A DNA stretch of 7,258 bases from an uncultured Desulfobulbaceae bacterium. Its GTDB lineage: Bacteria; Desulfobacterota; Desulfobulbia; Desulfobulbales; Desulfobulbaceae. Made by a program: the position numbers and the translations under genes. Numbering within the stretch: position 1 is the stretch's first letter; each line of letters begins with the position of its first letter. The stretch covers positions 1 through 7,258 of the forward strand of contig CALZIH010000146.1 of NCBI GenBank assembly GCA_945787305.1, read 5' to 3'. The notes beneath the pieces were generated by a model. That model was not told the origin of the DNA and ran no database searches. It saw only the letters and a program-made list of their open reading frames with translations. Positions 6,666 through 7,258 of the stretch are shown here, in pieces.

Positions 6666-6920
6666 ATGAAAAAATTTTATCTGACAATCTTCCTGCTTCT
6701 TTTCCTTGCCACTTCGGCCTTTGCAAAGGTCAACATCAACACCGCAGATGCCAAGGAACTTGCTACTCTACCGGGGATCGGCCCAGCTAAAGCGGAGGCT
6801 ATTGTCAAATACCGCAAAGACCATGGCAAGTTCAAGAACATTAATGACTTGAAAAATGTTAAAGGTATCGGCGACAAATTGATTGTCAAAATCAAACCTG
6901 AGGCCACAACAACAAAATAA
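6666..6920 (+). CDS. comEA: ComEA-like periplasmic helix-hairpin-helix DNA-binding protein
   Basis: This is an 84-residue secreted protein. Residues 1-20 are a signal peptide (MKK, hydrophobic core, SAFA) with likely cleavage after A20. The mature part is a single ComEA-type tandem helix-hairpin-helix unit: VNINTADAKEL (22-32), hairpin LPGIGPAKA (35-43), YRKDHGKF (49-56), a second hairpin VKGIGDKL (65-72) and a short basic/threonine tail. Such proteins bind double-stranded DNA without sequence preference in the periplasm and pull it in during natural transformation. Many Gram-negative bacteria have this minimal soluble form without the membrane anchor and SLBB-like domain of the Bacillus protein. 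It has its own strong promoter and Shine-Dalgarno and diverges from the Sat-CysC-like gene. No other competence gene is in the window, so function in uptake is inferred from the family only. Confidence 0.9.
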   Translation: MKKFYLTIFLLLFLATSAFAKVNINTADAKELATLPGIGPAKAEAIVKYRKDHGKFKNINDLKNVKGIGDKLIVKIKPEATTTK

Positions 6921-6938
6921 CTCCTCTTCACTCACCCT

Positions 6939-6976
6939 CTTTCCGCCTCACCCAAGACCAAAGATGAGGCGGAAAG
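6939..6976 (+). terminator. Strong hairpin just after the comEA-like gene
   Basis: A perfect 12-bp stem (6939-6950 with 6965-6976, 14-nt loop) starts 18 nt after the stop codon. Its position suits transcription termination or 3'-end protection of the mRNA. No T-tract follows on the plus strand, so an intrinsic terminator of the classical kind is not shown. Confidence 0.5.
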
Positions 6977-7052
6977 ACGGCCGTTTCGCACACCGCCCGT
7001 ACCCTCCTCCACAAAACTACAATATCGTAATTAACGATTCTGCTCTCCACCC

Positions 7053-7083
7053 GGTGACAAGGTTTACAATTCATGGTGTCACC
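7053..7083. repeat. Short inverted repeat GGTGACA/TGTCACC
   Basis: A 7-bp perfect inverted repeat (7053-7059 and 7077-7083) has 17 nt between its arms. It lies in the 247-nt non-coding stretch 6921-7167, which otherwise holds only the hairpin behind the comEA-like gene and A/T-rich DNA. It could be an operator or a weak hairpin; there is no direct support for either. Confidence 0.35.
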
Positions 7084-7167
7084 TGGATATCGCCACGTGC
7101 GCCCACAGCATTAACAGAATTAACACCTTGAAAAAGAAAAAATTACAATTGTATACTGCATGTAATA

Positions 7168-7258
7168 TCTGATTACGCGCAAAGCCCAGCCATTTTTCCG
7201 TCATTCCCGCGGGAATCGAGAAGCTTTACTCATAACTGGATTCCCGCGGGAATGACAT
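7168..7258. mobile_element. Left half of MITE-like repeat, copy 3 (cut by window end)
   Basis: The hairpin here has 18-bp perfect arms (7200-7217 and 7239-7256) with a 21-nt spacer and the same GTCATTCCCGCG opening as copy 2. At exactly the same distance upstream as in copy 2 (30 nt before the hairpin) lies TGATTAC (7170-7176), and 7168-7176 matches the terminal repeat at 8 of 9 positions. The rest of the left arm is only loosely alike. The right arm and end must lie beyond the window. Confidence 0.6.

Noticed and set aside
6883..7131. Plus-strand 82-codon frame after the comEA-like gene
   Set aside because: It overlaps the end of that gene, spans the hairpin at 6939-6976, lacks a ribosome-binding site and has no recognisable features.
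7144..7165. Palindromes TACAATTGTA and GTATAC near the third repeat
   Set aside because: They are short A/T-rich palindromes that are expected by chance in non-coding DNA; no second copy or gene context supports a function.

Overview
The window looks like the chromosome of a Gram-negative proteobacterium-like organism. It encodes a lipobox lipoprotein, a sigma-54 activator, a histidine kinase with a periplasmic sensor, and a periplasmic ComEA-type protein. The mix of a GlrK/GlrR system, a VanZ/beta-sandwich fusion and an ATP-sulfurylase/APS-kinase fusion is compatible with Desulfobacterota. That placement is inference; nothing in the window fixes the taxon.

Layout from left to right: (i) positions 1-83 are the right half of an interspersed repeat; (ii) 84-230 is non-coding 3' flank with possible terminators; (iii) 231-4587 is a compact minus-strand operon, read right to left as a VanZ-like membrane protein with a C-terminal beta-sandwich domain, then a GlrK/QseE-like histidine kinase, a QseG-like lipoprotein and a GlrR/QseF-like sigma-54 response regulator. 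The kinase, lipoprotein and regulator are joined by 4-nt ATGA overlaps, and the kinase start lies 6 nt beyond the VanZ stop. (iv) 4608-4793 is a complete copy of the repeat, a MITE-like element with 22-bp imperfect terminal inverted repeats and a 17-bp perfect internal hairpin. (v) 4806-6512 (minus) is a Sat-CysC fusion whose sulfurylase active-site motifs are altered while the APS kinase motifs are largely intact. (vi) 6513-6665 is a divergent promoter region. (vii) 6666-6920 (plus) is a small secreted helix-hairpin-helix protein. (viii) 6921-7167 is non-coding with two hairpins. (ix) 7168-7258 is the left half of a third repeat copy.

The kinase, lipoprotein and regulator keep the gene order of the enterobacterial glrK-yfhG(qseG)-glrR locus and probably form one envelope-sensing phosphorelay driving sigma-54 promoters. 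The tightly linked VanZ/beta-sandwich protein is a candidate extra envelope component of that system. The Sat-CysC-like protein points to PAPS supply, but its sulfurylase half is probably inactive or changed in function. The most unusual material is the repeat family (three copies in 7.3 kb, one forming the whole gap between two genes) and the degenerate sulfurylase domain.
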